Source of the DNA: Paramecium sonneborni
Taxonomy: Eukaryota; Ciliophora; Oligohymenophorea; Peniculida; Parameciidae
DNA: 64,000 nt
Assembly: GCA_905182985.1 (NCBI GenBank)
Contig: CAJJDN010000165.1
Coordinates: 97,709 to 161,708, forward strand
Direction: 5' to 3'
Program-made: the position numbers and the translations under genes
The notes under the pieces: model-generated
What the model was told of the DNA's origin: nothing
The model's input: the letters and a program-made list of their open reading frames with translations, nothing else
Databases searched by the model: none
Shown here: positions 23,904 through 37,500 of the stretch, piece after piece
Layout of the letters: each line of letters opens with the position of its first letter
Numbering within the stretch: position 1 is the stretch's first letter

Positions 23904-26900
23904 TCATTCTTTGATTTAATCTTCTGCCAACCTTATAGATTGATTTGATTATAACTGTGATCCAATACTCTCATCTTCATAATCATTTTAGAGTTCTAAT
24001 AACATACAAGATTCTTTTTGTAATAATAAACTTGCTATTAACAAAGGTTTAACCTTTTTTTCTATTCCTGATTATTATATATGTGAAGAAACCTCTTAAA
24101 TTTTCTTCTATAAAGTATCAATAATCTATCTCCATTAATCTAATCGATCAGCATCAAGAAGAACTATCTAATCAAATCTTTATTCAATTGTACTTCTTAT
24201 TGTTAACCATGAATCCTATAATTTTTAAAACTATATAAATTTTAAATTATTATTACTTAACTCATTATTTCAGTCTTTTATCCCTTTATTTATAAGAATT
24301 AATTTTAAGCTTCCTCAGAGAAAAGTCCAAATTCAACACAAACAACAGCAAACTTTTCAAATGAAAAATTCTACTCTCCTTTAACTAATAAATCAGCATT
24401 TGCAAAAAAGATTTCCGAAATCTACTCACTTGTTAAACGATCTGGTTCAATATGACGAAGTAATAAGAACCACTCTTCAAAATTACACATACCATTTCCA
24501 TCTCAAATTAATACTTATCATATTACCTAAATCACATGCTGCAAATGCATTTATTACATATTCCTTTGCTCTACTAACTAAGATTTTATATTTTGCAAAT
24601 AACTGTATCATAAATTAATCAAAATCTATTAGATGTTATTTATTCGATTATTTAGGATCGTTTTCTTTAAGTAAGTCTAATTCCTTCTTTAATTCCTCCT
24701 TCTCTTCTGATGTCATTCTAGAATCTGCAAAAATACCTATATATTAAACTACCCTTAAATATGGAACCATATACCGAAGTTCTTAATCCTAATCATTATT
24801 TAGAATCCCTAACTAAGAAATATTTGTTATATAGTCATAAGCTTCCAAATATCGTTTAAGCTCATCCAAATTAAAGTTAACATAAGTATCAAATAGATTT
24901 AAGAATTTTGCAAAATTGTTTATTCTTACTATACTTTTGTAATGTTTTACAGAAACAACTAAAATTAAGAATTTCTATTCTGCTATTTTCTTTATTCCAA
25001 ATTGAGATAGAAAGTAAGAATAAACAAATGAAGCTAAATCTTATTCTTTAATATTGCTATTTTCTTTTTATTATGCAATTCTATCTGCATAAATAACATT
25101 TATTTATTTTATCAACAATTTAAGAGGCATAAAATGTTTTATTTTCGGTAATTGTTTTAATTTAATCTTTTCAATTAACATTGGTCCTGCATTTTATTTC
25201 TGAAATTCGTACACAACTGTTACTTTTTAACCTAATTATGGACCTTTGAATATCAGTTTAGCCTAAGTCATCTTTTTAGCGTCTCTTTTTCTTGTGTTTA
25301 TTTTCTATTCAGATCTTAAATTTTAACTTTCTAAAAATTATTCAATTTATTTTTATTCTTTTTTTATTTATTCCTTACCACATGCTACATTATATAAATC
25401 TGCTTCAGTAAATAATGATAATTTTTTTTACATTTCTTCTAATTACTCATTTAATTATCTTACATTATTTTACATTTCAGATAATCTTAAATCCTTTTAT
25501 TTATTCTACATTTCAGATCCTGATAACAATTCTATAAGAGTTTTAATTTTATCTAAATCTAATTATTATACATTTTGTTATTTTTGTAATTGTATATCAA
25601 CTTAAGTATGAATAATCCTTTTATTTTCATCAAAAAGTTCAGAATCAAATATAAAATTTTTATCAGTCAAAGATGGCATTTCAACATCTTTTGATGTGTA
25701 AAACTTTTTCTCAATTAAAGAATTCAATTATCTACTAGATGTTTGATGTTTAAATTTATCTATAAATATTAGAAATAAGTACCTTCATAAACTTTGACAA
25801 TTTCTTCTATATTTTATTTAATTTTTTGTTACTCAAAGACTTGATCAAAATTTTCTTATGATACTGTATATAAATTGAAATCTGGTTTTTACATAGATAT
25901 AATAGTTTAAGAAGCCTTTTCTCTTGAAGCATACTCTAGAAAATCTAAACCTGTAAGTTAAGCAAAACAGGCTACAGTTATTATTTTATCCATATTCATA
26001 ACCATATTATCCATTTCAATAATATTTTTATCATCCATTAATTCTTCAATGACTTCATCCTATTCATCTTCTGAAGAGGATTCTTATTTTGGTTATTATG
26101 ATTAAACAGAATTTTAGAGGGAATCTGTAATCTATGGCATAATAGAATTGCGACCTTATTTTAAATAAAATTATGAAGGGGCATTGATACTATTTTATTT
26201 ACTTAACAAATGTTTATCAGATTAATTAATTATGATTTCATTATGTGGAATAGCGACTTGAGAAAACCTATGTTTTTTTTCGTTTTATAATTTCTTAGTT
26301 AAGAGTTCTATTTCACTATTTGCCTATTTTAATTTTTTGGTTAAAAAAGCAACAATCTTTTTTAAGTCATTAGATTATAATCTCATTTTTCCAAATTAAT
26401 CTTCTAATTCTTTATAATCATCTTTAAGTAATAGATTCTTTTTATTTTCTATTGTTAATTATTCAGTAAGTTTTTTAATTTCTGCTTTTAGATTCTCAAT
26501 TTCATAACTAAATATTTTAGATGTATTATTATATTCATCAAGAATTTAAATTTTGGCTTTAGAAATGACTATGTCAGTTTAAAATTTCATTTCATTAACA
26601 ATATTAACAATTTTGTTCCATATTTCTTCAATTAACAATCCTCTTTCTAAGCATTCAAATTTAATTTGTTTAATTAATTCTTTGATGGTAACTGATAATA
26701 AATTTAAAGTATCAGACTAATCATCTTATTTTTATTTGTCGAACCATTCTTTTAATTTAATTGTTTATACTCTGCCCATAGGAGCATCAGTTTATACATT
26801 TCTAATCTCTGAATTGAGTGAATTTTCAAATTTTAAATATTCATTCATATCTAATAAGGATAGTTAAGGTGAACTCATTTATGATATTTATCTTCTATTT

Positions 26901-27376
26901 ATGAATGGTTTTTTAGTATGTAATCTTTATTTTTCTTCTAATAAATTATCAGACTTCTTTCTTTCTGATTTAATTGGATCATAGTAATGACTTACATCTT
27001 CTCTAACTCTAGACATAACTGAGATTTAATCTTTTCTGTCTTTTTCTAACAAAAGATTGGCTTATTTTTTATTTTTAGTGAATTTAACTAATTCTTCAAG
27101 ATCTATTTAATTCCTTGGTGTACTTTTATTAGTCATGTATGTAGTGCTGGTTTATACAACAGAATTAAATAATAAGCTATTTTATTAGCTTTTGTTTTCT
27201 GCCTTAGCTAATTTCAATTGTTCAGCTATATGTATATTATTTTATATGATTGTTGTATTATTACTACGAGTAGAGATTTATTGGCTACTAATTTACTTTA
27301 ATAAAGAGTTGGTATGAGATAGAGTTTTAAATTTCAAAGCATTTTCTGTAAAGGTAGGTAATTATTATTACTTCAT
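23904..27376 (-). CDS. Axonemal dynein light-chain domain protein, AXDND1-like, with EF-hand
   Basis: 1,132 residues after removal of three introns (25760-25782, 24502-24526, 24231-24256; 23, 25 and 26 nt). Residues about 215-300 (QTIKLKEWFDKQ, then TIKELIKQIKFECLERGLLI and EEIWNKIV) match the inner-arm dynein light chain p28 domain, whose hallmark is EL-RQ-----C-ERGLLL. A protein this long with that domain is of the AXDND1 type. It is followed by coiled coil (340-430), an acidic stretch (ESSSEDEQDE), more coiled coil, and a globular C-terminal part. Near residue 950 the intron splice creates DLDGNGMCNFEEW, an EF-hand-like loop. A ciliary protein is the best inference. The start was placed at ATG 27376 rather than 27136, because the frame between them reads as protein and is free of TGA. 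Stop TGA 23904-23906. Confidence 0.85.
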
Positions 27377-27527
27377 TGAATAAATTATCAGTTGTTTAAA
27401 GATAATATATCTTGGGATGAGTGAGATATCGAAAGTTTGAATGATTTAAGGATAAATGAGATGAAACTGTAATATGAGAAAATAAAAAGAAGTTTTGATT
27501 TAGTATAATTGTTAGTATAAAATAAAA
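27377..27527. promoter_or_regulatory. Divergent intergenic region (AXDND1-like / VPS8)
   Basis: 151 bases between two divergent start codons. It must serve, or overlap, both promoters. No motif was assigned. Confidence 0.4.
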
Positions 27528-30500
27528 ATGATTAACTTAAGTTAAATACTAGAAGGTGAAAATGGTGAGATGACATTTTGTGAAGATGCTAGTTAAGTTG
27601 ATTTAGAAGATATTCTATAAGAAGATGATGATATTAGAGAACAATTGAATCATTTGAATAGTGATTCTTAGACTTTGGAATGTAATAATCAGAATAATGA
27701 ATCATTTATTTGTGATTAAGAAGAATTCATTTCTCCTATTTAAATAATGTCTACAGGACATCATTCAAGAACATTTGGAATTTCAACTAATTATTTAATC
27801 AATTATAGGGACAGATAGCTATCATTATTCTCGAATAATAAGAATAATAAGACTATCTAAATTTAAGATGTATCATATATTTCAGTCAAAGGTTAAATAA
27901 TAGCTGTGGGATTTGAAAATGGTTAAATTTAAATTTATGAAGGAAGTCAATTGAAATTAGTTCATAAAATATAAGAGCATTAAACAACTATTATTGGTTT
28001 AAATATAGTAGATGTATAAGCAAATGAAGTTGTGATGGCATCGTCAGATTTAGATGGCAATGTCAAATTAATTAGAGTAGGATAGAATTTATTCAGGAGT
28101 AAAGTTGTTACTAATACTATATTGAATAAATTTGAGTATCCTGTCACTTAATTAATCTCTTAATAATTCAAATATTCTGATTCTGATAAAACTAGCTTAT
28201 TATTGACATTAGCTAATAGCAATATGGTTATAACATTATCCATCAATCCAGAAGTTAAGGTAGTACATGTTTTTGATAAATAAAAATCAAATAATGATTT
28301 ACATTGGGGAAAATGTCATTATGAAGGTAATTAAATGTAATTGTTATCTATCTAATGGAATTCATTCATTCAATTAATTACTTTCTTAGAGAATTCTCCA
28401 TGGTATTTTTCATTCTATTCTGCTGATTCATAATTAATTGGAGCTAAATTTATCTCAGAAAATTTAATCATTGCTGCTACTGAAGGATAATTTCTAGTAC
28501 TCTACATTCCATATTTCTCTAAAGGCAAATATTGTTTTAAATCAGACAGCAAAGCAAAGATTTCTAATACTAATTTTCATTAAAATATTTATTGTCTAAG
28601 AGCAATAAGCAATGTAATCTATTTCATATCAGAAAATAAACTATATTCATTACATGCATTAAGTTGGTTATAATATCTTAAATCATTAATTCAAAATGAT
28701 TCACCGTAATGGTCAATTGCATTAAGATTTCTGGTCTAAGTTTATAGAGGAAAAGTTAAAGGAATGCCAAATTTAGAATTAGAAGAAGATAGAACTGCTA
28801 TATAAACCTTGGCTCCGACTTTAATTACTAGTATAACTAATTCTAAAATGAACAGAGAATTAATATCAGCTGTCATTTAATTTATCCTTCTTTGCTAAAT
28901 TCCTTAACACTTGATTATTGTTAAATCCGGATGTGAAAAATAATTCGTCTTAGAAGATTATTACAAAGTTTTAGAACTTCACCTTAAAAAGATAACATAA
29001 TTACCGAAAGAGATTTTCTTTGATTTAGCAAATAAATTTTCTCCTGAATCTTTTCAATAATTAGTAATAAATTTAGATTTAAATTCAATTGATATTGGAT
29101 ATACTTATGATGTTTGTTTGAATAAAGAGATATATACTCCACTACTTTATATATGTCCAAGAAAAGAGGAAGATTTTTTAACTCCTTTAAACAAAATGTT
29201 CGAGAAGCATAAATAAGAACTTTATGAAAAGTGTTTATGGTTTATTGAAATAACTTAGAAATAAATTTTATTTCCAAATGATTAAATACCTTTAGAGATT
29301 TGGAAGAAAGCTGTTAGATAATAAATGTTATGGTTGATGGAAGTATTGGATGTTTTTTAGAGTGAAAAGATGTTTCAAATACTTAGTACTTATCTTAAAT
29401 AACCTTGTATTGGTGCTTTGCATCATGAATCCGTGTATTCATATTTCAATATTACCTAAGAGAATTTATTGGCTACAAAGATATTTGAATAAGTAAGCAG
29501 TATTAAATAATCACATTTACTTTAATATTTGATGTTTATCAGTAAGATTATTGATTAGATAAAAGTAAATGATCCAGAGAAATTATTACTATAGATATTT
29601 GAAATTAATAAATCTTACATTGATAATTATGTTGCAATGCCAGAAGATTTAGATCAAATCTTATAAATTATTTATTATTTAATGCCTCATACTTAATTAA
29701 TTGAATAAGCATATGAAAGTAAATGTGTTGATTATATTGCTTATTACTTTTTGTCTCAAAATTAATTAAACTAGGCTATAAATATATTTTTTAATTATGA
29801 AGAATTTAAACTTAGAGTTTATAAATGGCTTGAATATTAACCATATGATCCTTTAATGTTAGATCATCTTGATAAACTACTAGAATTAGATCCTGAAAAG
29901 TGTGCTAAAGTATTTTAAAGCTGGCCAATTGAGACTCTATAAAAATTAATTATTTATCAACCAAAAAGAGAATTACTTCATGTATTCAAATATTTATCAA
30001 TTGATCTTTCATAATTTCTTTAATTAAAATTAATTGAATTGATAAGTATTCATGAACCTGAAAATACAATTTCCTGGCTTAAAAATAGATAATATCAATT
30101 AGAAGATGTTGAATAAATATTTTAATAAACTAATAATATTGAAGGTTTAGGATATATAATGGAATAGAAAGGACTTTATTAAGAAGCTATTGATAATTAT
30201 CTCTAGATTTATAAAGAGGAGTCTAGAAATTATATTCTGTCTTTTAGAAATTAAGAAAGAGTAACACAATTATTTTCAAATTTAATGAGAGCTACCAAAA
30301 TAGCTGTCTAATCAGCTGATTATCATTAGGAATTATATTTATATATAGCACATCAAATATTTAATCCTATGATGCATTAAACTCATTGGTGTAAACTTAA
30401 AAGATCATATGTTTTTAATCAATAATTTAGTTAGCTTTTTATGCATTTATTTCGTTACTCTCCTACTGAATTGATTAAAATTATAGAACTAAATCATGAA

Positions 30501-31091
30501 ACATTTAATTAAGTACATTTCAAAAGTAGTTTTATTACTGTTTTTAAAGAATTTGGATATGAAAAATAATTAGTTGAAAAGATATCTTAAATTATCAGAA
30601 ATGATAATATTAAATTATTAAAATTACTTTATTCATTAATCAATAAGTCAAATCTATATGAAATATCTTGTATTGAATGTTAATAACCATACACTTAAGA
30701 TTAAGTTATTCTTTTGAAATGTGGTCATACTATTCATCCTTTTTGTTTAGAAAATAAATATTGCCCTATTTGTCAGAATATATCAACTTAATCATGTATT
30801 TATTAAAATCTATTTTATTAGTACTTGAAAGCATTGGAGTAGAAGAATTAAAGAAATCTATATTGAAATCTAAAGTGGATAATTAACAATTACAATTATT
30901 GAAGAATGTTGATGATATTGATTTGGAAGATAATTTTATTACATCTACAACCTAAGATGATAAAGAAATTACAGAATTAAGGTTATTAAATAAATTGGAT
31001 ATATATGATTAATTAATTGATTCTGCATTACAATAGGTATTATAATATATAATAATTTTAGTACAATTCATTTTTGGATTCATATTTTTGA
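27528..31091 (+). CDS. VPS8-like CORVET subunit
   Basis: A vacuolar protein sorting-associated protein 8, the Rab5-binding end subunit of the CORVET endosomal tether. It has 1,170 residues after removal of two introns (30796-30821, 26 nt; 31037-31061, 25 nt). An acidic N-terminus is followed by a beta-propeller (residues about 85-330, starting at STGHHSRTFGISTNYLI, with IIAVGFENGQIQIYE and VVMASSDLDGNVKLI). A long helical solenoid of clathrin-repeat type follows. The C-terminal RING-H2-like finger starts near residue 1048 (CIECQQPY, LLKCGHTIHPFC, YCPIC). This order is that of VPS8; VPS41 is shorter and lacks this propeller signature. After the RING there is a short acidic tail, restored only if the 26-nt intron is removed, otherwise TGA is met at 30864. 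In Paramecium, CORVET paralogues can specialise in phagosome or secretory traffic; which applies here is unknown. Confidence 0.88.
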
Positions 31092-31201
31092 TTGCTGATA
31101 GATTCTTTTGTATACTTTATATCATTTTTATATATAAAAAATGCAGTTATTACATTTTATTAATTTAGAATTTAATTTAAAAATACACCCACTTTTATAT
31201 A

Positions 31202-32614
31202 ATGTTGTGTGAACACAAAAGAGGATAATCGTTGTGTATATGTTGTTAATAAATAATCTGTGAATTATGTATTTGTTGTAGTGATCCAAAAAAAATAAAT
31301 TTACCAGAAATGAATTTAAATACACTTTGTTCACGATGTGATTAACTATAGGCTGAATTGAAATGTGAATAATGCGGATTTCAATTTTGTTAAGAATGTT
31401 TTTAATTAGTTCATAATGTAGGAAAATTTAAAACACATACTAGAATTTCAATGAATAAAGAACTACATTAATAAATAATAAAATAATTATCTATTATTTC
31501 TGAATTTGAGTAATATTCTAAAGAATAAACAATATCAGTTTAAAAATATTTTGATTAGATTTAAGAAGTGTTAGATAGAAAGAAAAAGTAGTTATTTGAA
31601 TTGATATCTAATTATCAGTAATAATAAATGAAGAACCTAAAATAAAGAATAAATGTAATAGAAGCAGCAGTGAAAATAAATTCAGAACAATCTTTTGAAA
31701 TCCCAGAAAGTCTGAATTATTAAAAAGAGAATTTTAATTTAACCGCCAAAGAATAAATAATAGAGTTAATTTTAAACATTGATGTATAAAAAGATTTAGA
31801 ATAAAGTGCAGTTAGTCCACGTCGAATTTATACATAATAATCAAGTGTAAGAAGGAGTTCTAGTTGTAAAAAATTAGAATCTTAGGATAAAATAATAGAA
31901 GTATGCGAAACTTTTGAGAAGAGAAAATTTATAAAAGAAATTTGTTAATAAAATTCAATTTAGTTATAATGGACTCATTCAAAATAAAAAGTAGAATATA
32001 ATTTAGAAATGGGGATTGGGATGAAAATAAAAGGAGTTGAATAATTTAAATAGATTTATTAGGGAATAGAATCATAATTTACAATAACTGGGTTATAAAC
32101 TAAGACAAATTATAAATTTAGAGTTTAAAGTATATTTGATAATAAGAGAAGTGAATTTAGTGAAATATTAAATTTGGCAACTTTATAATAATAATGCATT
32201 GAGGATAGTTTAATAATATCTAAGAGAATAATAAATAATGATATATAAGTTTAATTTGAGAAACCTGGATTGATTTTAGGTACAAATCCTTTATATTTTG
32301 GAATTTGTTAATGGGAAATAAGATTGATAATAAATGGAATAATTGAAGATTTAACAGCAAGTTTGGTAGTAGGAGTAGCAAGTAAATAAAGAAAGATAAT
32401 TGGAACAACATTGAATTATGGTTATTAAAGAGAATCTTTAGTTATAAAAGTATAAGTTGATATGGATAATAAATGTATGATAATAACATCTAAGATGCAT
32501 CCAAATGGAGAGAGATTCTAAAATATAGTAGGACCTGTATTTCCAGCATTTTAGAATAAAAATACACATAAAGGATCAGGATGTAAATTATTGATATAAT
32601 ATTAATAATTATGA
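31202..32614 (+). CDS. TRIM-like protein: B-box zinc fingers, coiled coil, FN3, SPRY-like
   Basis: An intronless 470-residue protein (ATG 31202, TGA 32612-32614). Residues 3-80 contain two Cys/His-rich fingers: CEHKRGQSLCICCQQIICELC, then LCSRCDQ, CEQCGFQFCQECF and HNVGKFKTHTRI, a good B-box. A coiled coil covers about 95-190. A fibronectin type III domain follows (IQLQWTHSKQKVEYNLEM ... FTITGLQTKTNYKFRVQSIF). The end reads as an SPRY-like beta sandwich (YFGICQWEIRL, SLVVGVASKQRKIIG, NGERFQNIVGPVFPAF). This is the layout of a C-I TRIM protein without a RING E3 domain, so ubiquitin ligase activity is not expected. It may bind microtubules or other partners through FN3/SPRY; that is inference. 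Its stop overlaps the next start by four bases. Confidence 0.85.
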
Positions 32615-33669
32615 ATAAAAAAGAATTGAGAAAGATTAATTCTTATGTCGATAAAGAAGTACTTAATTTGACATGTGGTCTTTATCCATTTGCACTTTTT
32701 TCATAAACTAAACCACTTAATCATTAAAAATGGACTTAAGAAGAAATTCTATTATCTAATTAGAAAATTTCAAAAGTAAAGGCATGGGTTCCAGAATAAG
32801 AAAGAGGTTCATTATATAATGGAGAAAAAGTTAATTTTGATCCTGAATATCTTGAATTTAAAGAAGGAGAAATTAGTATTGATAATGATTGGAGTTTTGA
32901 AGAAACTTAATATTTATTCAATGAATTGAGGAATTATAATTATAATTTTATAGTTCTTTAAGATAGATATTCATATCAAAATAAAAATAGAGATATCTAT
33001 GAATTAAAAGATAGATATTATAGTGTTGTAAATGAAGTTTTAAAAAAGAGAGATGAAAAATCACATTTTCTATATGATTATGTTTATGATGAAGAATATG
33101 ATAGATTTAGAAATATGGAACTTGAAAAATATTTAAAAAGAACAAAATAGATTTGTGATGAAGAGAAGAAATTATAAGAAGATTTAAGAAAAGTTGATTA
33201 ATAAATTAAAAAATAAGAAAAGGAACATAAAAGTTTATGTAAATCTATTAATCTATAAGAATATAATGTATTATAATCAATTAATTATTAATTTTAGGAT
33301 ATTGATGATAAATCTATTAATTATCTTATTGATATGGCATAAAAGAATGAAGAAATTAAAAAGAATACTTCTGAGAGAATTGTTTATTTAAGAAATAAAT
33401 GGATTAATGAAGCTTTACCATTGCCTACATCTATTAAAGATAAATTGGATAGATAACTTAAAGAAGTTCTCTAAAACAATAAATTAGCATTGAATTAAGA
33501 AATTGAAGAACTATTCTGCAATCTTAGAAAACTCTAATTAGGAGTATTGAGTTAATAGAGATTATAAAAAAGAAGAGAATAAGATAAAAAATATTGGGAA
33601 GATAAAATTAAAAAACTTAGAGCATAACATGATTCTTAATAAGCTAGTGATATGAAAACTAAAAAATGA
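32611..33669 (+). CDS. SWC4/DMAP1 homologue (SWR1 / NuA4 chromatin complex subunit)
   Basis: 352 residues (ATG 32611, TGA 33667-33669). The diagnostic SANT-like region spans about residues 95-160: DDxW-type start NDWSFEETQYLFNELRNYNY, then FIVLQDRYSYQNKNRDIYELKDRYYSVVNEVL. This matches the conserved DAWTKAETDHLFDL ... DRYDHQQFKKRSVEDLKERYY of human DMAP1. It is followed by the YLKRT segment and a long basic helical tail, as in SWC4. DMAP1/SWC4 links H2A.Z exchange and histone acetylation complexes. A 30-nt GT...AG stretch at 33268-33297 could be a 3n intron, but it has no in-frame TGA and splices in phase, so the protein is 352 or 342 residues. The start ATG overlaps the stop of the upstream gene (ATGA). 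Confidence 0.88.
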
Positions 33670-33704
33670 GATAATTTATATTTTAATAATAATTAATATT
33701 GCTT

Positions 33705-33940
33705 TCATTGTTTTACTACTTCAGAAAATTCATGTTCCTTTGCTATAAAAATTCAAATTAAATTAAACAGTTACCTCTTTTTTCTAATAATGATCTAAAA
33801 TATTTAGCAGAGAAGTCAACAATGTCTCCTGGCTTATTTCTAATTACTTCCTTTGCATAATGTTTCAATATCACTGGTAATTCAGGTGGTACTACTATTT
33901 ATTCAGCACAATAAATTCTTTGTTCTCTTACATCTGCCAT
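33705..33940 (-). CDS. Small RIIa-domain protein, radial-spoke RSP11/ROPN1 type
   Basis: 67 residues after removal of one 32-nt intron (33743-33774); ATG 33940, TGA 33705-33707. Residues about 17-57 form a complete RIIa dimerisation-docking domain (VPPELPVILKHYAKEVIRNK, then PGDIVDFSAKYFRSLLEKR), as found in radial-spoke RSP11, ROPN1 and SP17. Such domains bind the amphipathic helix of A-kinase-anchor-like partners such as RSP3. The protein is little more than the domain; RSP11 is usually longer. A ciliary radial-spoke function is likely by family. Its 3' end lies 35 bases from the 3' end of SWC4 on the other strand. Confidence 0.85.
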
Positions 33941-34599
33941 TTTATTATAAATTAAAATAATTAATTAAAATTTACAATCTCAATATTCTCAATAAATACA
34001 AATCATAAGCAGTTCTCATCTGCACATCTAATCAAAGGTTGAATTTATTCGGTTTGCTTTCCTCTTAAACATTCTATAAATTATCTGACATTCAATAATT
34101 ATAAAGAAATTCTTGAATTTCTCATACAATAGAACAAAACTACTTGACTCTCCCCTTCCTGTAATATTCAAAAATAAATTACGTTTAAAAGTATTTGCTG
34201 CATAACATTCGAACAATGTCTATTTGAAATGCAATCATAATCTGTATTAATACAGCAGCTAATCGCCAATAGTATTGATAATAATATATATTTAAATTAC
34301 ATTATATTTAATTATATTATTATAGATTATTTAATTTACACTAATATAACTATTGAAAACTAATTTTATATTATATATTTGATAATTAACTTGTAAGAAA
34401 TTTCCCTATTTTGATATATAAGAAATTAAATTGCACTAATATTTAACATACTTTTAATAATGTTAAGATTAAATCTTTAAAGAAATATAAATTGTTCATA
34501 ATTATTCTTTAAAGGAATAATTAAATTATGAAATAATTTTTTAGTTTTAGTGAACATGGTTAGTAATCAGATTTTGAAATAATTTATAAAATATTATAT
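33941..34599. other. Intergenic stretch, one doubtful short frame
   Basis: About 660 bases upstream of the RIIa gene and downstream of the leftward Cys-rich gene. A minus-strand stretch at 34028-34216 (about 63 codons, with a possible 24-nt intron around the acceptor ATATTACAG) has basic helical text but no in-frame ATG near its start, so it is not called as a gene. The rest is very AT-rich. Confidence 0.4.
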
Positions 34600-37500
34600 T
34601 CATAAAAATAAAATAAGAATAATAATCATAAAATTAATAACATGGGAATAGAATTCTTCAATTATAATATCTTTACTTAAATTAATAACTTATTTTTGAC
34701 CTTATTAACATTTCATCATTAATGGTTCATAATAGCATTCTTTAGTTCTAGCATTACATTCATCTGAATCAATAATTTTAATGCATTCTTTAACACACAT
34801 TTCAACAATAGAATTATCTTCTTTTATTTAAGTACTCCAATAACAACGGTTTTAGACTTCTTCACATTATTTTTTAGTAAGAAAGGATGTACATGGGATT
34901 GAAATACATTTTCCATTTAAAAAAGTACAAATTTTGAACTGATTTTCACATTAACATTTTTCTGTAATTTATTCACATTATTAACATATTAAAGAAGCAG
35001 ATAAAACACAAGAATATCCATTAATTTCATTTCCATGACATAAATTTTTAGATGATCCATACAAAAGACAAGGTTAATTAGTACAAACTCTTGTTTCATC
35101 TAATAAGGATATTTTCTACCAATTACATCTATAACCTTAAAAAGTTAGTTAATTACAAATATTCATAGCTTCTTCTCCATAATTATTTATTAAAGAACAT
35201 GAAGTTAATATTTAACAAATATTATTTGGATCTAAATAACAATCTCTTTGTTAATTACAATTGTGTATATTGTAATCAGAACATGTTCTTGATTTACAGA
35301 TACCAAATTAATAGATGCAATTAGGATTGGAACAATCAGAGTATAAACAATATGTTTATAGATTATTTTATTAAACACATGTATTACCTACCTATATACA
35401 TTAAATAGAATTAAAAGAAAATTAAGAACATGGTAATTTTGATTCAAAAATATCTTCACATTTAATTGCTGATTGACATTCATTATAAATATTTAAATAA
35501 CATGTTTAACCATCTAAATATGCTGTACATATATCTGTTGTTAAATGATTACATTATTTTCTGATACAATTATTACCATTGAAATAACAATTTGGATTTG
35601 ATTTACAATCATTTTTATTTTCTATTTTACATATTTCTTATTAATATTCATTACATTAACAATTTAAAATTTCTTAATTCCATTTACAAAGTGAATTACT
35701 TTCACAAAAATTCTTATTTTTACCTGGAATATTACAAATATCAGATGAATAGATTGGTACATCACATTATAATCTAATAGAATCATAAATACAATTTGAA
35801 TGGATAATAGATGCACAAGCTAAAGCATTAACATTTTTAATCATTATACAATTAGATTCATAATCAATAAAATTTTAGCATTTATTATTTAAAAAGATGC
35901 ATGGTTCATTTTAAACTAAACTACATCCTTTTAAATTTAAACCAACAGAATTGCATTTAAGTGACCAAATATTAAATTAACTAACACATTAATTTAATTA
36001 GTTATTATATAAGCAAGCTATATCTGTAATACTTTAACATGCAATAGAATTAACTTTTAATTAAGAATTACAATTAATAGGTGTAATCAATTCTTCACAT
36101 TAATTTAATTCATTCCAATAAATAGGTTTATAATCATTTTACAGACATGCTGATTTAGATATACCTATTAATGAATTATTTTTTATTGTTTAAATACAAC
36201 TGAATGTATTATTATCATAAATACAAGCATAATTTTATAGTATTTAACAAACATAAGGTGATACTAATTAGAAATCTGAACATTAATTTTTTAGATTATC
36301 TTAAATAAATTCTAAACATTTATTGAATTATTTGTCCCATTAACATGGTTTATTAGGAATAGATAAACAAGTTTATTTACTTATTCCAAGTGAATTACAT
36401 TTTATTAAATGAAGATCTTAATTTTAACAAGAATAATTTGAATATATACTATTTACACTATGATTGATACAAACATTAATATTAACATTTGACATAATAG
36501 GATTATCAGTAGACCAATTTAAACATTTTTAATTCCAATAACAAAGTTAATTACTATTTGTGATATTTAAACATGCAAAAATATTCAAAGAATCTGAACA
36601 TTTTAATAAATCAAAATTTGTAGCAGTTTAGCATGAATAAGACCAAAAACATGCTTAATTTTGCATTCTTGATTTAATACAATATTCTTTAGTTTATAAA
36701 TTGATACAATGATTGTATAACAATGGTTATGGGTAATCTAAATTTGATATTGATAATAATTCTGAGACAGAAACATAATTATTAAAATTAGATGAATATT
36801 ATTACAATGGTATACAAATTTCCAATTTAAAATTTAAATTACAAGGATCTATAGCATTAATTTAACAAGCATATTAATTAAGTTGTTATGGTAAATTGAC
36901 ACAATAAATCTTTGGTTATATTAATGAAAATGGTTAACATAGATTATTTATCCATTAACAAGATACTTAATTATTATTTAGACAAACAAATTTATTTAAA
37001 AAGAGATTACAATTAGATATTGTTTATTAATAACATGAGTTTAAATTCCATACACATCCTTTAATGGATTAGATACAAGCAAATTAATTATATGATTCAG
37101 AGCATTCTGTTGGAGTATTCTAAATAATTTCACATTGATTAATTAATTAATTATATTAACAAGATTAATTTAGAACAGCTTTACATGGAATAGCTTAATT
37201 TAAATGACTAGCTGATATACAATTAGTAATTTATTAAAATTAACAAATATTTAAGTTATTATTCCATTTACAATATTAATTTATATTTTTTATATTGAGA
37301 CAAGCTTATTCATTAATAAGATCTTCACATTAAGATTAATATAGATTAGCATCATCACAATAACCTCCATTATTTAATAGTTTCCATATACATGGTTTAG
37401 TAGTTAATGTAAGACAAGCATTCTAATTCAATCCATAAAGAGTACATGAATTAATTTTATTAGAAATAATATTACATTAGGTTCCATCTATATGTTTAAT

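Noticed and set aside
34028..34216. Short minus-strand frame with basic helical text
   Set aside because: No ATG near its start, a TGA just upstream, and the one intron candidate (24 nt) does not connect it to an ATG.
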